A stretch of DNA of 64,000 nt. Source: Tetraselmis striata (taxonomy: Eukaryota; Chlorophyta; Chlorodendrophyceae; Chlorodendrales; Chlorodendraceae). Numbering within the stretch: the stretch's first letter is position 1; every line of letters begins with the position of its first letter. The notes beneath the pieces were generated by a model. It was not told the DNA's origin. It made no database searches and worked only from the letters and a program-made list of their open reading frames with translations. Positions 22,745 through 34,140 of the stretch are shown piece after piece. The DNA lies in NCBI GenBank assembly GCA_006384855.1, contig VCJN01000857.1, positions 62,001-126,000 of the forward strand, written 5' to 3'. Made by a program: the position numbers and the translations under genes.

Positions 22745-23522
22745 GGCCGGTTCGATTCATTGTTATGCTTATTTTGTACTCTATACTTTCCGGAGAAACA
22801 AAGGGGGGGGGGGGTTCACTTTCATTGTAGGTGGCCCCAACTGTATGTTCGCGTACTTAAGCAGTACTACTCGGGAGCGGTGCATGAGCGGCTGGGGGCT
22901 CAGCCCCGCACCGCCGCCATTAATATCCATGGCATGCATCTCCTTGCTTGGACGTCCCGGTGATGAATAAGACGGAGGACTCATAGATGAGGTGTTACAT
23001 ACTGTCTACACCATTGTTTTGCCTTCATGCAAAACATGTGAGCGTGTCGGCTATCAGGTGCTCGTGAGGGGCGGCAAGGTCAACTGTGCTGAGAAAATGC
23101 GAGAACTTGCGACAAACATGCAACATTGCGCAGCATAGTAGCGCAGCGCGGTAAGCGCAGCAACACATATATAGCAGCGGCATACAACAACTTAGCAACA
23201 TGATATCACTACGTGGAGGGGTGGATAGGGCCACCGTATGGTTGGGTTGCCATGATGTTGACTATAACATGGTGATGTTTTCCCCCCCTCTCCATTTTAT
23301 GCTTGCAAAAAATATGGCAGGGACCACCGTTCTGCACACAACCAGCATGCATTGAAACCACAAAAAAAGCATGCTGCCAGTGGTAGTTATTATTATGCAA
23401 CTTTTGGCATGATCTACTAATAAGTACTGTGAGCTCGACATAAATAAAGTAGAGGGGGCGTGCAAACAGAGGGGGGGGGGGGGGGGGGGGGTTCTGTAAC
23501 TTAAAACTAAATCGGACCTGCC
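22745..23522 (+). mobile_element. PIF/Harbinger-like TIR element, copy 1 (778 bp)
   Basis: The left end GGCCGGTTCGATTC and the reverse complement of the right end, GGCAGGTCCGATTT, form imperfect terminal inverted repeats. Both flanks are TTA (22,742-22,744 and 23,523-23,525), the 3-bp target duplication expected of PIF/Harbinger transposons. An internal stretch near 23,005-23,100 reads, in frame, CKTCERVGYQVLVRG, matching copy 2 at 29,345-30,094. The element is too short for a transposase and therefore non-autonomous. It contains a G run at about 23,472-23,490. Confidence 0.7.
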
Positions 23523-23525
23523 TTA

Positions 23526-23916
23526 TGAAAAACCTAGCTAATAATATTGAATTTGGCTTGAGTGCAATTACCGCCACACAAAGAATATTCGGTATATTTC
23601 TGCCATATTTTCGTCCAAATCCGACCCCTGGCCAGGCTCCGGCGCGCAGGCGGCACAACATATCTTCAACGTCATTTAAGATTAATACAGGTAGCGACTA
23701 CCTAAAGTAGCGACACTCGCTACACGTAGTACAGGTATCATGATAGTTCGTCCACTCCACACTCTATGCCGCTACATCCAGCAGCACAGCATTTAGTTGC
23801 GACAACTATATGCTCTTCCACTCCACCCACAGCCAGCGCCCAAGAACTACGCACGCCGTTGCCCTTTGGCCCGTACTGGACACCCGGGGCAGTCGAGTGC
23901 TCTCCTCCGGGCGACC
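23526..23916. other. Upstream region of the NELF-A-like gene
   Basis: About 390 bp between the copy-1 transposon and the NELF-A-like start. No clear TATA box or other promoter element can be called. The start codon context is ACCATGG. Confidence 0.4.
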
Positions 23917-26900
23917 ATGGCAGCTCACAAGTCGGAACGCGATGTCGCGTACTGGACCAGCTCGCGCCTGTCGGGTGGGTATTTACTACCAGACCCCCTT
24001 CCCCCCCCCGGCCCCCCTCCTCGCGAGCCACCCCCCCCCCCCCCCCCCGCCCGACCTTCCTTTCGTGAATTTCTTTCCGCCTATGCCCGAGTCGTTTTCA
24101 CCGCGCCGAAGGGCAGAAACACGGCAGGGCAGTCGTGCCATGCAGGGACCATCAGGGAGCCTGCTTGCTGAGTTGGGGAGGGAAAGCACACCTCACAGGG
24201 AAGGATGTTGGCGGGGGGGGGGGGGGGGGGGGCAGGAGATTCGCGGGTTCTGCTTGCCTAGTCTCTTCCTGACGTGTGGGTCTCCCACCAGGCGCCTGGA
24301 GCAGTCTAGACAGCTTTGGCGCGCGGCTGGATGGTGAGATCCTGGAGGCGGTGACGAACCAGTTCTCGCGGCTGGAGCCGATGGTGCGCGTGCGGCTGCT
24401 GCTGTCCACGCTGTTCCTGCCGGAGGAGCGGCGCGCCGGGCCGCTGCGTCCCGCGCTGCAGCGCCTGGCGGAGGCGGCCGCCGCGGAGGATGACGAGTGG
24501 GTGCGGGTGGTGGGCGCCGCGGTGGGCCGCTTTGACGGGCGGCTGCACATCGAGGAGGTCACCAAGGAATCCACGCTGGTCCGCACGCTCCCCCATCTCC
24601 AACTCGCCCGCGCTTACCACCGGCGCGCACGTCGACGGCCTCACCAGCCGCTGCTGCGCCTTTCCCCCCTCCTACCCCCCCCCCCCCTTCCCCGCTCTGG
24701 TAGGTGGATAACACGCTGCGGCAGCTGAGACAGGAGCTGGAGGACGGCGCCGCCACAGGCGCCGCCGGCATTCGCCCGCTGGAGGTGCGCCGGGCGGCCT
24801 GCCAGCGTAACCCGTGTGAGTACGGGGCCAGCGCGGCTATTATAAGAGCACTGCGAATTAGAGCCTGCCCTACCAGTGAGAGGTCTTATGTAGACAAACT
24901 ATAGCGGGACCATAGCGAACGCTCCTACAGGTAGCATCTGACACCAATCATAGACTTGTACTCCGGGTGCTTATGGGTGAGTCGACTCCGCTAGGCGGTC
25001 AATGGTCCACATGGGCAGCCGCAAACCACCACCATTGATGGCTACCGACTCCAAATTCGGGTGGGGCCCCATCACGGCACAGCTGCCCAGCGCTCCTCAG
25101 GCAGGATCGTCACGGCGATGCGCACGCATGGCGCACGGGGAGGCGGCCACAGTGCAGCCTGCGCCAAGTCGGTCCGCATTACCACATGTCTCACCCGCTA
25201 GCATAGCTCCACAGCAGTAGGGGCCTCGCCCTTGCCAGGCGGTCAAACATGGGACACGGCCGTGCAAACTGTGGGAAGAGTCGCTGTGCGAGTAGCGACG
25301 CATATGCGTGGTCACAGTATCAGCCACCTGCAGAAGCACAACAGGGTGCGTGGGCTCTAGCTCTAGCTCAAGCCCCCCCCCCCCCCCCCCCCCCCGGGTC
25401 CCCAAACCACACCAGGAGATCTACCTCAGCCACCGCCTGCAGAAGGCGCGCGGTGCGGACCCCAACCAGCGGCCGCCCCCGCACGGACACTTCACGTTGC
25501 GGGAGGACGCGCGCCTGCTGCTGGCGCAGCAGTTTGACATGCCGGGTGCGGGCCGCCCAAACTTCGTGGCCCTTGCCGTCCATTTACACCCCCGTTGCAA
25601 CAGCGACCGCAAATAGGGTGTCACCCCGGGTCGCATCATAGGCAGCACATCCACAAGTACAGCCGCCTGCCGCAGCGCCGCACGCGATGACTCCCCCGCC
25701 GCCCCTCACCTTGCCGCCCAACAGAGAGCGAGCTGGAGACGCTGGACAACGCGCTGTCGCGCAGCACGTCCAGCGCCATGACGCCCTCGCGCACTGGCTC
25801 GGGGATGCCGGTGCAGGAGACGGACATGTTCATGGCGCACAACCCTGTGAAGAACACCGTCGTGCGCCCCCTCCGCCCTGCCCCCAATTCCCCATGTCTC
25901 ACCTCCGGTGGGGGAAGCTGGGCACCTGAGCGGCACCCTGTAGACTTGAGCAGTCGGTGATCACGCCATCGCCCGCCCTTTCTGTGCCATAAGCGATTGA
26001 CCCTGCCCAGTTGTGCTACTGCGACTTCAACTACGAGTGCCGACGCACCTATAAGATCCCTTATTATAAGCCTCAAATTGGTCGTGCTTGCAGCCTATAG
26101 TAGGAACGTTTGCTACAGTTCCGCAATAGTTTCGTCTAGATTTGACCTCTGGCAGGCTTGGCAGGGTCTTACTCACAGTGCTCGTAGTAGTATTGTGTCG
26201 TAGCCGGATGCCAGATGCCGCCCGAACCCACTGCGGACCTGAAGCGAATGTTCCTACAAATTGCTAGCGACCCCACACTGAGGCTGGTGGTACGGGTTCT
26301 TACACGTGCGTAAGCACCCGCAGCGCCACGCTGTGCGGTCACGGCGCGTCATGTGATCGTGCAGACAGCGTGAGGGGTACGTTGGCGCAGCGCAAGGGGT
26401 GTCGTCGACCAGGGTCTACATCCGCAATGCAGACAATGTGATTTGCAAGAAGGCATCCGGCCATGGGTGCTAAGCGGTGATAAGCCCCAAACCAGCCCCG
26501 GTGATAAGCCCCAAACCAGCCCCAAACCTAGACGAAACTGCAGCTGGCCTACAGGAAACATTCCTCTGGCAGGTTGCTTGCGACCCCAATGTGGGGCTCG
26601 TTCTCCGGGCTGTCGCAGTTGCGTTGGCGTCTGTGTTCATACGAACAGAATGAACTACAGTCAACAACATTATACCCATACTCGGTCAGCGAAGGGGGAG
26701 AGGGGGGGGGGCTAGCATCGTCAACGTGAGAACCCCCGGATGTTGCCGGGTGTGTTTTCTGGGCAATGAATGTGAACTGTGTGCTGGCAAATTGTTTGGG
26801 CCGAGTTGATTGAGGGTTCATGCAGTGGCTCAAGCAGTTGCCCCTGGAGAGTAGCTGTACCTGGTAGCGAACTCCCCGCGCACAGCGGGATGGTGGGCCA

Positions 26901-27891
26901 ATCGTCAGCGCCTCCGCCGCCACTGACCCTCGTGCCGCTGTCGTTGAGCAGACGATCGCGGGGCTGGGCACCATCGGGCGCGTGGACACGCGGCGCGCGG
27001 CGGGCCGCATGAAGCAGCTGGACGTGGACGAGGCGATTGCGGCGCAGGTGACCCCCCCCCCCCCCCCTTCCCCCTTACCTGTCTCCCTCCTGCCCCCGAA
27101 AGGGGTGGCGTGGCCTATGCGGCCCAGCATGCCCTCAGACCCTGCACCGCTGCCCTGGGCCCGCAGGAGGCATCCCGTCAGCTGGCCGACAAGCAGGCCA
27201 ACCCCGACAAACCCCCCAGGTGCGACCCAAAAGCAGAGCTTCCCCCACAAGACTGCCGCCAAGAAGAGAATTGCCAAGAGAATGTCTGGCAGCTCCTAGT
27301 GTGGACCCTAGAGCTCTCATGGCACTAAGGATGAGGCCTGTGCCGCTGAGGAAATCATACCCTTAGGGCATTCCTGGAATTCCCAGTGTTTGACACATAG
27401 GATATACATACAAACTGACACACATCGAGAACGGATTCTTTCTTGCCAATTGAAGTGCTGCAAATGTATAAATGTCTTTCGGCGGATGCGTTGTCACTAT
27501 CATGGCTTGGTTGTTTTACCTAATGGAGTGTGGAATGTCCGCTCCGTGCAGGTCGGCGCGGCGGTCGAGCCAGAACGAGGAGGAGGGCCCCTCCAACTCC
27601 AACACGCCCCTGGCCGGCGCGCACAACTTTTACTCGGTTGAGGGCCTGGGGGGGCTGGGCATGGCGGGGCCCTCCGTGCTCACCGCGCAGCCGGCTGGCC
27701 CGCTGAGCGCCAAGCGCGCGCGCGAGTGGGAGGGCGGCGGGCTGGGGCGGACCGCGGCGCCGCTGCTGAAGGACACGCTGGCGGAGCTGGGGCAGGGGGA
27801 GGAGGGGGAGGAGGGCGGGGCGGCGGGCATGGACTACCAGCCGCATCCGGGGGGCGAGCAGGAGCTGCCGCAGCAGCCCAACTACTTCTAA
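23917..27891 (+). CDS. NELFA: NELF-A-like transcription elongation factor (8 exons)
   Basis: NELF-A is the subunit of the negative elongation factor complex that contacts RNA polymerase II during promoter-proximal pausing. Exons: 23917-23974, 24292-24578, 24704-24784, 25416-25545, 25725-25846, 26952-27047, 27167-27219, 27552-27891; every junction keeps frame and the protein is about 388 residues. It matches the N-terminal domain of animal NELF-A along its length: a tryptophan near residue 12 (RDVAYWTSSRLSG, animal GLWLHNKLG), MVRVRLLLSTLFLPE (animal VKLKLLLGTLHLP), DDEWVRVVGAAVGRF (animal SDPWVLMVADILKSF), and LRQLRQELED followed by IRPLE|EIYLSHRL (animal MLPLECQYLNKNAL). A later R-x-MKQLDVDEA resembles animal GVKLLDISELD. 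The C-terminal tail is low complexity and acidic; the animal C-terminal region is not recognisable. Without a database search the call rests on this pattern. Confidence 0.75.
24838..24935 (-). repeat. SINE/MITE-like short repeat, copy b
   Basis: Reverse-strand copy: GAGCCTGCCCTACCAGTGAGAGGTC followed by the family block GCGGGACCATAGCGAACG-TCCTACAGGT. It lies in the third intron of the NELF-A-like gene, antisense. Confidence 0.5.
26045..26295 (+). repeat. SINE/MITE-like short repeats, copies c and d
   Basis: A near-complete copy at 26,045-26,195 reads CTTATTATAAGCCTCAAATTGG, then GTTCCGCAATAGTTTCGTCTAGATTTGACCTCTGGCAGGCTTGGCAGG in two blocks, then TCTTACTCACAGTGCTC. A partial reverse copy (GCGAATGTTCCTACAAATTGCTAGCGACCCCA) follows at 26,239-26,295. 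Both are in the fifth intron of the NELF-A-like gene, which also has a partial copy near 26,520-26,610. Confidence 0.55.
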
Positions 27892-27939
27892 TAAGTTCAC
27901 CGGCAAGGAAGAGCAATTCATGGCGTGGCCTCCAAAGGA

Positions 27940-28170
27940 CGGTGCGCAGCGGGCCCAACAACGGGAAAATCCGTGGCTGGCCTCCAATTAGTCTTACGGA
28001 AAGCGTCGGCAACTTGCTTGATGGCTCCAACGGAGCGCCGCCTACCCAGGGCTTTCCGTGACTGGATCGCTGCCCAAATGATCCGTCGTTGGAAGGCCAC
28101 CGTCGAGACGCTGGAAGGGTTTCTTTCACTGGTGCCAGGCCTGTCCCGGGGGCGAAAAAGAAGAAGAAAA
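27940..28170 (+). repeat. Dispersed element fragment, copy 3 (coding-like)
   Basis: This is the best-preserved copy of the 17,915 family. In one plus frame it reads through RLPRAFRDWIAAQMIRRWKA and ETLEGFLSLVPGLSRGRKRR, which looks like protein but is not recognised. It begins about 50 bp after the NELF-A-like stop codon. Confidence 0.55.
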
Positions 28171-29344
28171 AAAGAAAGGGGTCCAGCTGGCCGAGAGCGG
28201 ATTCGTGAAGTCGGACCTGAAGACAGCGAGCCTGCAGCGCTGCCCCGAAGAGAGAGCTGTAACAGGTTTCAAGGCCATGGGGCTGATCGCTTTGGGTCGG
28301 CTTTTGCTTGGCTGCCTGCGTCGGTGAGACAGTCTCCTCCTTGGAGACACAAAAACAAAGATGGTTTGCAGTGGTGGTGCAAGGACGAGAGGCTTCGGTG
28401 TTTTGAGAATTAAAAGATTGGCTACAAGGTTGCCACAATGCTTATTTACCACTCGGCAGCACTACGTCGTACATGCACTAGTAGTCTCAGGTACGCATCG
28501 CACTCGTACTGACCCCTAGTATATCGCACTCGTATAATTGTCACATCGCGGGAGCTTGCGGGCCATCATGGGTTGTGCCCCGACATCAAGGACGGCTGCT
28601 CGTGACTTACGTCAAAGGGGTTCCCAATGAGTTGCCGATGGCATTATTGACATTGTCGAGGCCAGGGAAGGTTCCTTTCTATTCCGGGTGTGGTTCAGTG
28701 CCCGATCCTGCCTGCCTGGGATACATGCAGCCGGTAGGCGTACCGCTTGCCGGGAGCGATGCTGGGTGTCAGAGTACCAGCGGTGGTGCCCAGCGCAGCA
28801 TGACGAGGGGAGTGACTCGGCCTCTCAGATGTGCACGAGCGGGTGTGGCTTCACCTCCCAGGGCTGCAAGTGGGGCATTGCTCAGCCTTTGAGATAATCA
28901 TGGTAGGGTGTTGCTCCGCCTCTCGGGGAGGTCAAATGAGGTGTAGCTAGGGCATCTCAGACATGCTCAGCCGTGTGGGGCTTACTCTCGGGTAAGGGGA
29001 ATCTGGCAGTATGTGCCGCGGCTGTGCGGGCGTGGTCTCATGCATGTATCCTCATTATCTCCGCAAGCTTCATAGAGAGCTTTCCTTCTCGGAACCCTCC
29101 TCCTCAGATGAGCCCTGGCGGGACCACAGGAACCTGACGCGTGCGCCACCGAGAAGGCGACACGGCCCGCGCAGTATATTCCGGAAGAAGCAGTCTTCCT
29201 CTAGCTGAGCGGGGAGCATGGGTTTTACAAAAGCGATATATCCTAACAATTCGGTACCACTAATAGCAGTACTAGGAGGTCGGCACGCACTGTCATCTGT
29301 CGTCATCAGCTGATTGTTGTACTTGTAGTGAAGATCTATAATAA
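28171..29344. other. Intergenic, no gene recognised
   Basis: This holds a TGTAA at 28,258-28,262 that could serve the NELF-A-like transcript (367 nt past its stop). Otherwise short frames only, with no splice-connected protein or named repeat. Confidence 0.4.
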
Positions 29345-30094
29345 TGCGGGTACGATTTAATTTTATGTTTCAGAACCCCACCCTCTGTTTCCACCCCTCC
29401 CCTCTACTGTATTTGTGTTGATCTCACAGTACTTGCAGAACATGCCCAAAGTTGCATGATAACTACTACTGAATTGATTCTTTTTATGGTTTCAATGCAT
29501 GGCTGTGTGCAGAAGGCTGTATCCTGCCATATGCAAGCATAAAATGGAGACGAGGGGGTGGGGCACTTTTTGGAACCATCACCATAATACAGTCAGCATC
29601 ATGGCAACCCAACCATACGGTGGCCCTATCCACCCCTCCATGTAGTGCTATTATTCTGCTAAGCTGCTATATACCACTGCTATGTGTTCATGCTCGTCTC
29701 GCCGCGATGTTATGCTCTGCCGCGCAATGCTGCTTGCCTATCAAGTTCTCGCACCTTCTCAGCACAGTTGGCCTTGGCACCCCTCACGAGCACATGATAG
29801 CCAGCACGCTCACAGGTTTTGCATAAAGGCAAAACAGTGGTGTAGACAGTCTGTAACACCTGGTCTACTATGAATCCTGCGTCAAGCCTGGCCAAGCGCC
29901 GTCCAAGCAAGGATATGCCTGGCATGGATAGAAACGGCGGCGGCGGTGCGGGGCTGAGCCCCAAGCCGCTCATGCACCGCTCCCAGCCGCCGAGTTCTGA
30001 TAAAGTACGTGAACATAAAGTTGAGGCCACTTACAAAGTGAACCCACCTTTGTTTCTCCGGAGTGCAAAAAGATAACACTAAATCGAGCCGGCC
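29345..30094 (-). mobile_element. PIF/Harbinger-like TIR element, copy 2 (750 bp)
   Basis: Reverse-orientation relative of 22,745-23,522. The right end, read on the minus strand, begins GGCCGGCTCGATTTAGTGTTAT; the left end begins TGCGGGTACGATTTAATTTTAT. Flanks are TAA on both sides (29,342-29,344 and 30,095-30,097), a 3-bp target duplication of TWA type. The minus-strand frame keeps an uninterrupted coding block, DQVLQTVYTTVLPLCKTCER then AGYHVLVRGAKANCAEKVRE, shared with copy 1. It lacks a transposase. Confidence 0.72.
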
Positions 30095-30097
30095 TAA

Positions 30098-31564
30098 TTA
30101 AAAACGATACGCACGCGTGCTATACAGAGGGAGAGAGATCATACATGGAGCTACGGGTACTGCGCAAGTGGTAGAACATTATTTCATTGCCTCATTGGTA
30201 GCGCGTAGGTGACCCCTAATTTGAAATGGCGGTCCATGTCCGTACATTTCAATTTGCCACCCCTCTAGCGTTCCTGATTACCCCCGTAAGATGCCTGAAA
30301 TTTACGTGTCATACGCTGCATGTAGTACTGCACAGCCGAGCGCGGTACCGGCACCGGTGCCAGCACGCGCCACTACCCGCACCGATACCGGCACCGGCAG
30401 AGTACGTAAACGACAACATGACACGCGTTGCAATCATTTACGTAGTGTCATCGTCGTGCACCGGTCCGCATTCATGTATTGCTATTATCTATTTAAAACA
30501 ATGTATCTATGTAACTATATGTTCCTGAAAATGAATGCTGGGCAATACCCAATCAAAGAATGCCCGTAATATTGTCCGAGATTCATTATCAAGACAACTT
30601 ATGTATGTGTCAGTTTTCTTTCAAGAAAGCCAAGAAAATTTTCTATTCTTCTCTATTTTATTCTATCCTTCAGTATTCTTTCCTGTTCTGTTCTATTCTA
30701 ATTGCCGCACCTGTATCCTGATATACTGGTTACTTAGCGAGAATACATATAGTCGCTAACCCGCTATCATATCTGTCCGCTAGGACAACCCCCGGTGCGC
30801 GCGTAGTAAAACTGGGTACGTCGTCAAGTAACTGTCGGTAAAACACCGTAGTCGTATCACAAATGCCACAACTATGTGTCTAGAGGACTTCGAAAATGAA
30901 GATGTAGCATTGATACGGTTATTTTGCACCGGCGGGGGCCAATGTAATCATTACCGTAAATTTAAGTTTTTGTTTTTTTGCCACTATCGGACAATCCACG
31001 TTTAGATTGCAGTAGCTCACTCGTACCAACATTGTAATTAGCGGAACCCGGTTGAAACATAGCCCCTTTGGAGTGCCGCCAGACGTGAGCCGGTGCCGGG
31101 CTATTTTCCATTGGGAGCTACTACGATGTGTTCACAATAAATGGGGCAGCAATGGGCCATGCTACTACATTACATACATAATGTATTGTGACAGTCACAA
31201 CGGCAAAGCTTGCCTTATGCGCGATGCCACCAACGCCACATGCGTTAGTGGCTCACCCTCCTAGATAGCGACTCTTTAGCTGACGATCTTATGCGACATG
31301 CTTGTATGCGACGATCCTTACTTATGTGTTAGATCAGGTCCCAGACGAGGAGTCGAGGACCGCCTCTCATGAGCTGGGCCACGACCGTATTTGGCCGAGG
31401 CTTCCGTGTAGAGGTTCATACTTTTAGCAAAATGATGTAAGTTGATGAGCACACGCGTACGTACTACTAAATATGGTACGTGCGTACTAGACGAGTCTAT
31501 TACGGACTACAGACGGTATATTGCCCATACAGTTTTCGTACGAGTAGGTACGAGAACTGAGTAC

Positions 31565-31565
<1 letters not shown>
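30098..31565. other. AT-rich intergenic region, no gene recognised
   Basis: AT-rich DNA with many short GTACC/GGTAC palindromes near 30,340-30,420 and T-rich TTCTATTC runs near 30,640-30,710. No exon or named element is visible. Confidence 0.45.

Positions 31566-31620
<55 letters not shown>
31566..31620. repeat. (CA)n microsatellite
   Basis: CA dinucleotide run of about 55 bp. Confidence 0.95.
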
Positions 31621-31625
<5 letters not shown>

Positions 31626-31639
31626 TAAACCCGAGTATC

Positions 31640-34140
31640 TTGCAGTGGTGGGTACTCCTGTGCGACCCTTCGCGCGTCCGACGACCGTCGGACCATGCCA
31701 GCTGCCGGCCAGCGCTGCCCCGCAGCGTGAGCGAGTAATAGCACAGTGAACGCCATGGAAGTAGACGGAGACGAGCCGCGCGGCTATGCCGCGGCGGTAC
31801 TCGGGGGACGAGTGCGGGCGCCGGCGGCGCGTACCCATTCGGAGAGCGAAAACTTCTCCGGGGTGCATAATCCCTACTTGCTACACGGTATCCGCGCCCG
31901 GCCGCCGGGCCGGCCTAATTGTTGATCACTTGACAACCAGCCGACAGCGCCCCGGAGGCGCCGCCGCTTGCGGCGAGGTTCGGCGATCTAGTCGACAAAG
32001 GAAAGGGTCTGGATGAGGATGCTCGCAGCGCCACCGCGAGCAACGCCATCCCTAAATCCCTTGAGGGGGTGGGCCACATACCCAGACTCAAAGATGTCCG
32101 CGTTGTCACCCGCCGTCCGGTAGCCCGGGCGGAGGGCGACACCGCAACGCCGAGAAGCTGCTGGTTACCACCATCAACGTCATCGTCAGAGTGCACGCGG
32201 CCATGACGGTTGCCGTGGCGCAGCTCGCAGATGTAGGCCCGGACGGCAGATCGAGAGCTCTTCTGGACCGAACCGGCCGCCGGTGCGTGATTACTCTACT
32301 GGGCGCTCCCCGTCCTCTAGATGGGGATTTGGAGGACGCGGAGCGCCCGGTGGACCAAATGTGGGTGCACGGCTTAGCCCTGAGACGCCTCCCGGAAGCT
32401 GAACTATGGACCAAGCCGGCTTTCGGATGTTGCCCGCCTACGAGGCGGGCCCGGAGCTCCCCGAATAAGGCCACGACCCCGCCACTGCCCTCGGACTGGC
32501 GGCGCAGGCCAGGTGGGAAAGACACGAATCCGACGAGTCTAACAACGTGAATATCCAGCCGAGTGGCGAGGTTATCTTCCACCGCCTGCAGCTCCGAGGA
32601 GTGTGCGTGGAAGCAGTTTCGCCACTCGGACCGGACGGCGGGGCTTCAGTTCCTCGACGCTCAAGCTTGCTTCCGGCTGTAAGACCGCGCTCGCGACGGG
32701 CTACATGAGATCCCCTTAGAAGACCAATTGGAAGGAGAGGGTTGTGCATTATGTGCCGTTGCTACATCGTTCTCCGCTTGTCTAAGCTTGCGGCTTCGGT
32801 TCAACTAACAACTTCTCTACGAAGTCGTCGTTGTTTTTACGAAAGTTAGCGTATTATCGCTAAGGCTCGGAAGGCGCCTTTTGCGTTCTCAAACTCTCTG
32901 AGGTGGAGGTCTTTCTAGGCTTGGTTGGAGCCGCCGGGGTGCTCGGGTCGCTTGCGCTTCAGTAAGCGCCGGCGCTCCTCGCGGTCGGTGTCGTGCATAT
33001 GCTTTGCTGTAAATGACGTGAGACGTCGCCGAGGGGGTGTAATGGGGGGGGGGGGGGGGGTTGTGTCGCGGTCCGCGTCGGCCGGCTTTGGCTAGCCAGC
33101 GCGCCGAGGCCGCCAGGCTCAACGCTGTGGGGACGGTACCGGAGCAGGCGCGACTTGTCAATGGGACCTATGTCGAAGCCGGTGGGGTGGCGTTGGTCAA
33201 CCCGGGTCGTAGTCCGCTCACGTACGGTCGCGCTTGGGCTGTCAGTTTCCCGACGTGCTTCCGTTTGCCCTTGCGTGCTCGTCATTCTCCTCGTCTTTGG
33301 CGTCGATCCCCTCGTCGTCACCCTCCGGACGAGCCGGTAGGGGCTGCGTTCTCGCGGGGCGAAACTGGCTGACTATGGGTCGGCGTACTCCGGGGCTATG
33401 GCCGGGTTAGGCTCCCAATACTCGGTCGGCGCCGGCAGTGAATCGGCTTGTATGGTCTCGGTTGGCAGTTCTTTCAGCTTTTCGGCGAGGTCCACGAGAG
33501 TCTTATGGATGCCGCGCACTTTCTCCTTCTTCGTGCCGACGAATCCGATGGTGCCGTGCGTGGCCCGTGTCCCAAAGGAGGAGGCGGACCGGTTGGCCGA
33601 GTGTCTTCTTACATCGGTCGTCCGGATCGAAGTGCTTGCCGTGTAAAAGGTGATCTGCCATTGGGCCGGCAAGCCGCCATGGCGGATGATTTTGGACACC
33701 CGGTGCCGCCGTCCACTTGGGGGGGGGGCAGGGGGGGGGGGGGGGGGGTTCGTCCTTGCTGGCCTGCCGAACAGATTGTGGGTCTTGCGAATAATAACTC
33801 GATGAGTGTTGCTCATGTACGTATTAGCCGAGGCTGCCGAGGGAGTCGACGGCCAGCTCGGCTAGATAGATACGGCCGCAGACTATGGCGGACGGGTCGC
33901 GCGGGGTAGTCTGCGCGTATCCTTGCTGCGCCGCGTCGGAGTCTGGCTGGGTGTTGGCGGAGCTCTGGCGGTTCTGACGGGCGCCGGGCCTACGGTTGGC
34001 GCCTGTGGGGTGGCTGGAAGCGAACGAGAGGCGTGGTTCATTGGTTGCGCGTCCGGGCTTGTGCGCGGTGGGGGCGGGTGGGTGTTGTGGCTTGAGGGGG
34101 GAGGGGGGGGGCTATCGGTTTTCAGCACGTAGTGAGGCGG
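31640..34140. other. Coding-like GC-rich block, function not recognised
   Basis: The DNA turns GC-rich with coding-like composition. On the minus strand, 33,816-33,373 is open for about 147 codons (contains GTKKEKVRGIHKTLVDLAEK, ends APEYADP), and 33,321-32,959 is open for about 120 codons (contains RHPTGFDIGPIDKSRLLR). On the plus strand, 32,191-32,550 is open for about 119 codons (AAMTVAVAQLADVGPDGRSR). G tracts at 33,042-33,060 and 33,730-33,748 interrupt the block. I could not match any of these to a family. It could be a degraded mobile element or an unannotated gene on either strand. Confidence 0.35.

Noticed and set aside
30160-30215. tRNA-like fragment (AAGTGGTAGAAC ... GGTAGCGCGTAGGT)
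   Set aside because: No acceptor stem or full cloverleaf; probably chance or a very old tRNA-derived scrap.
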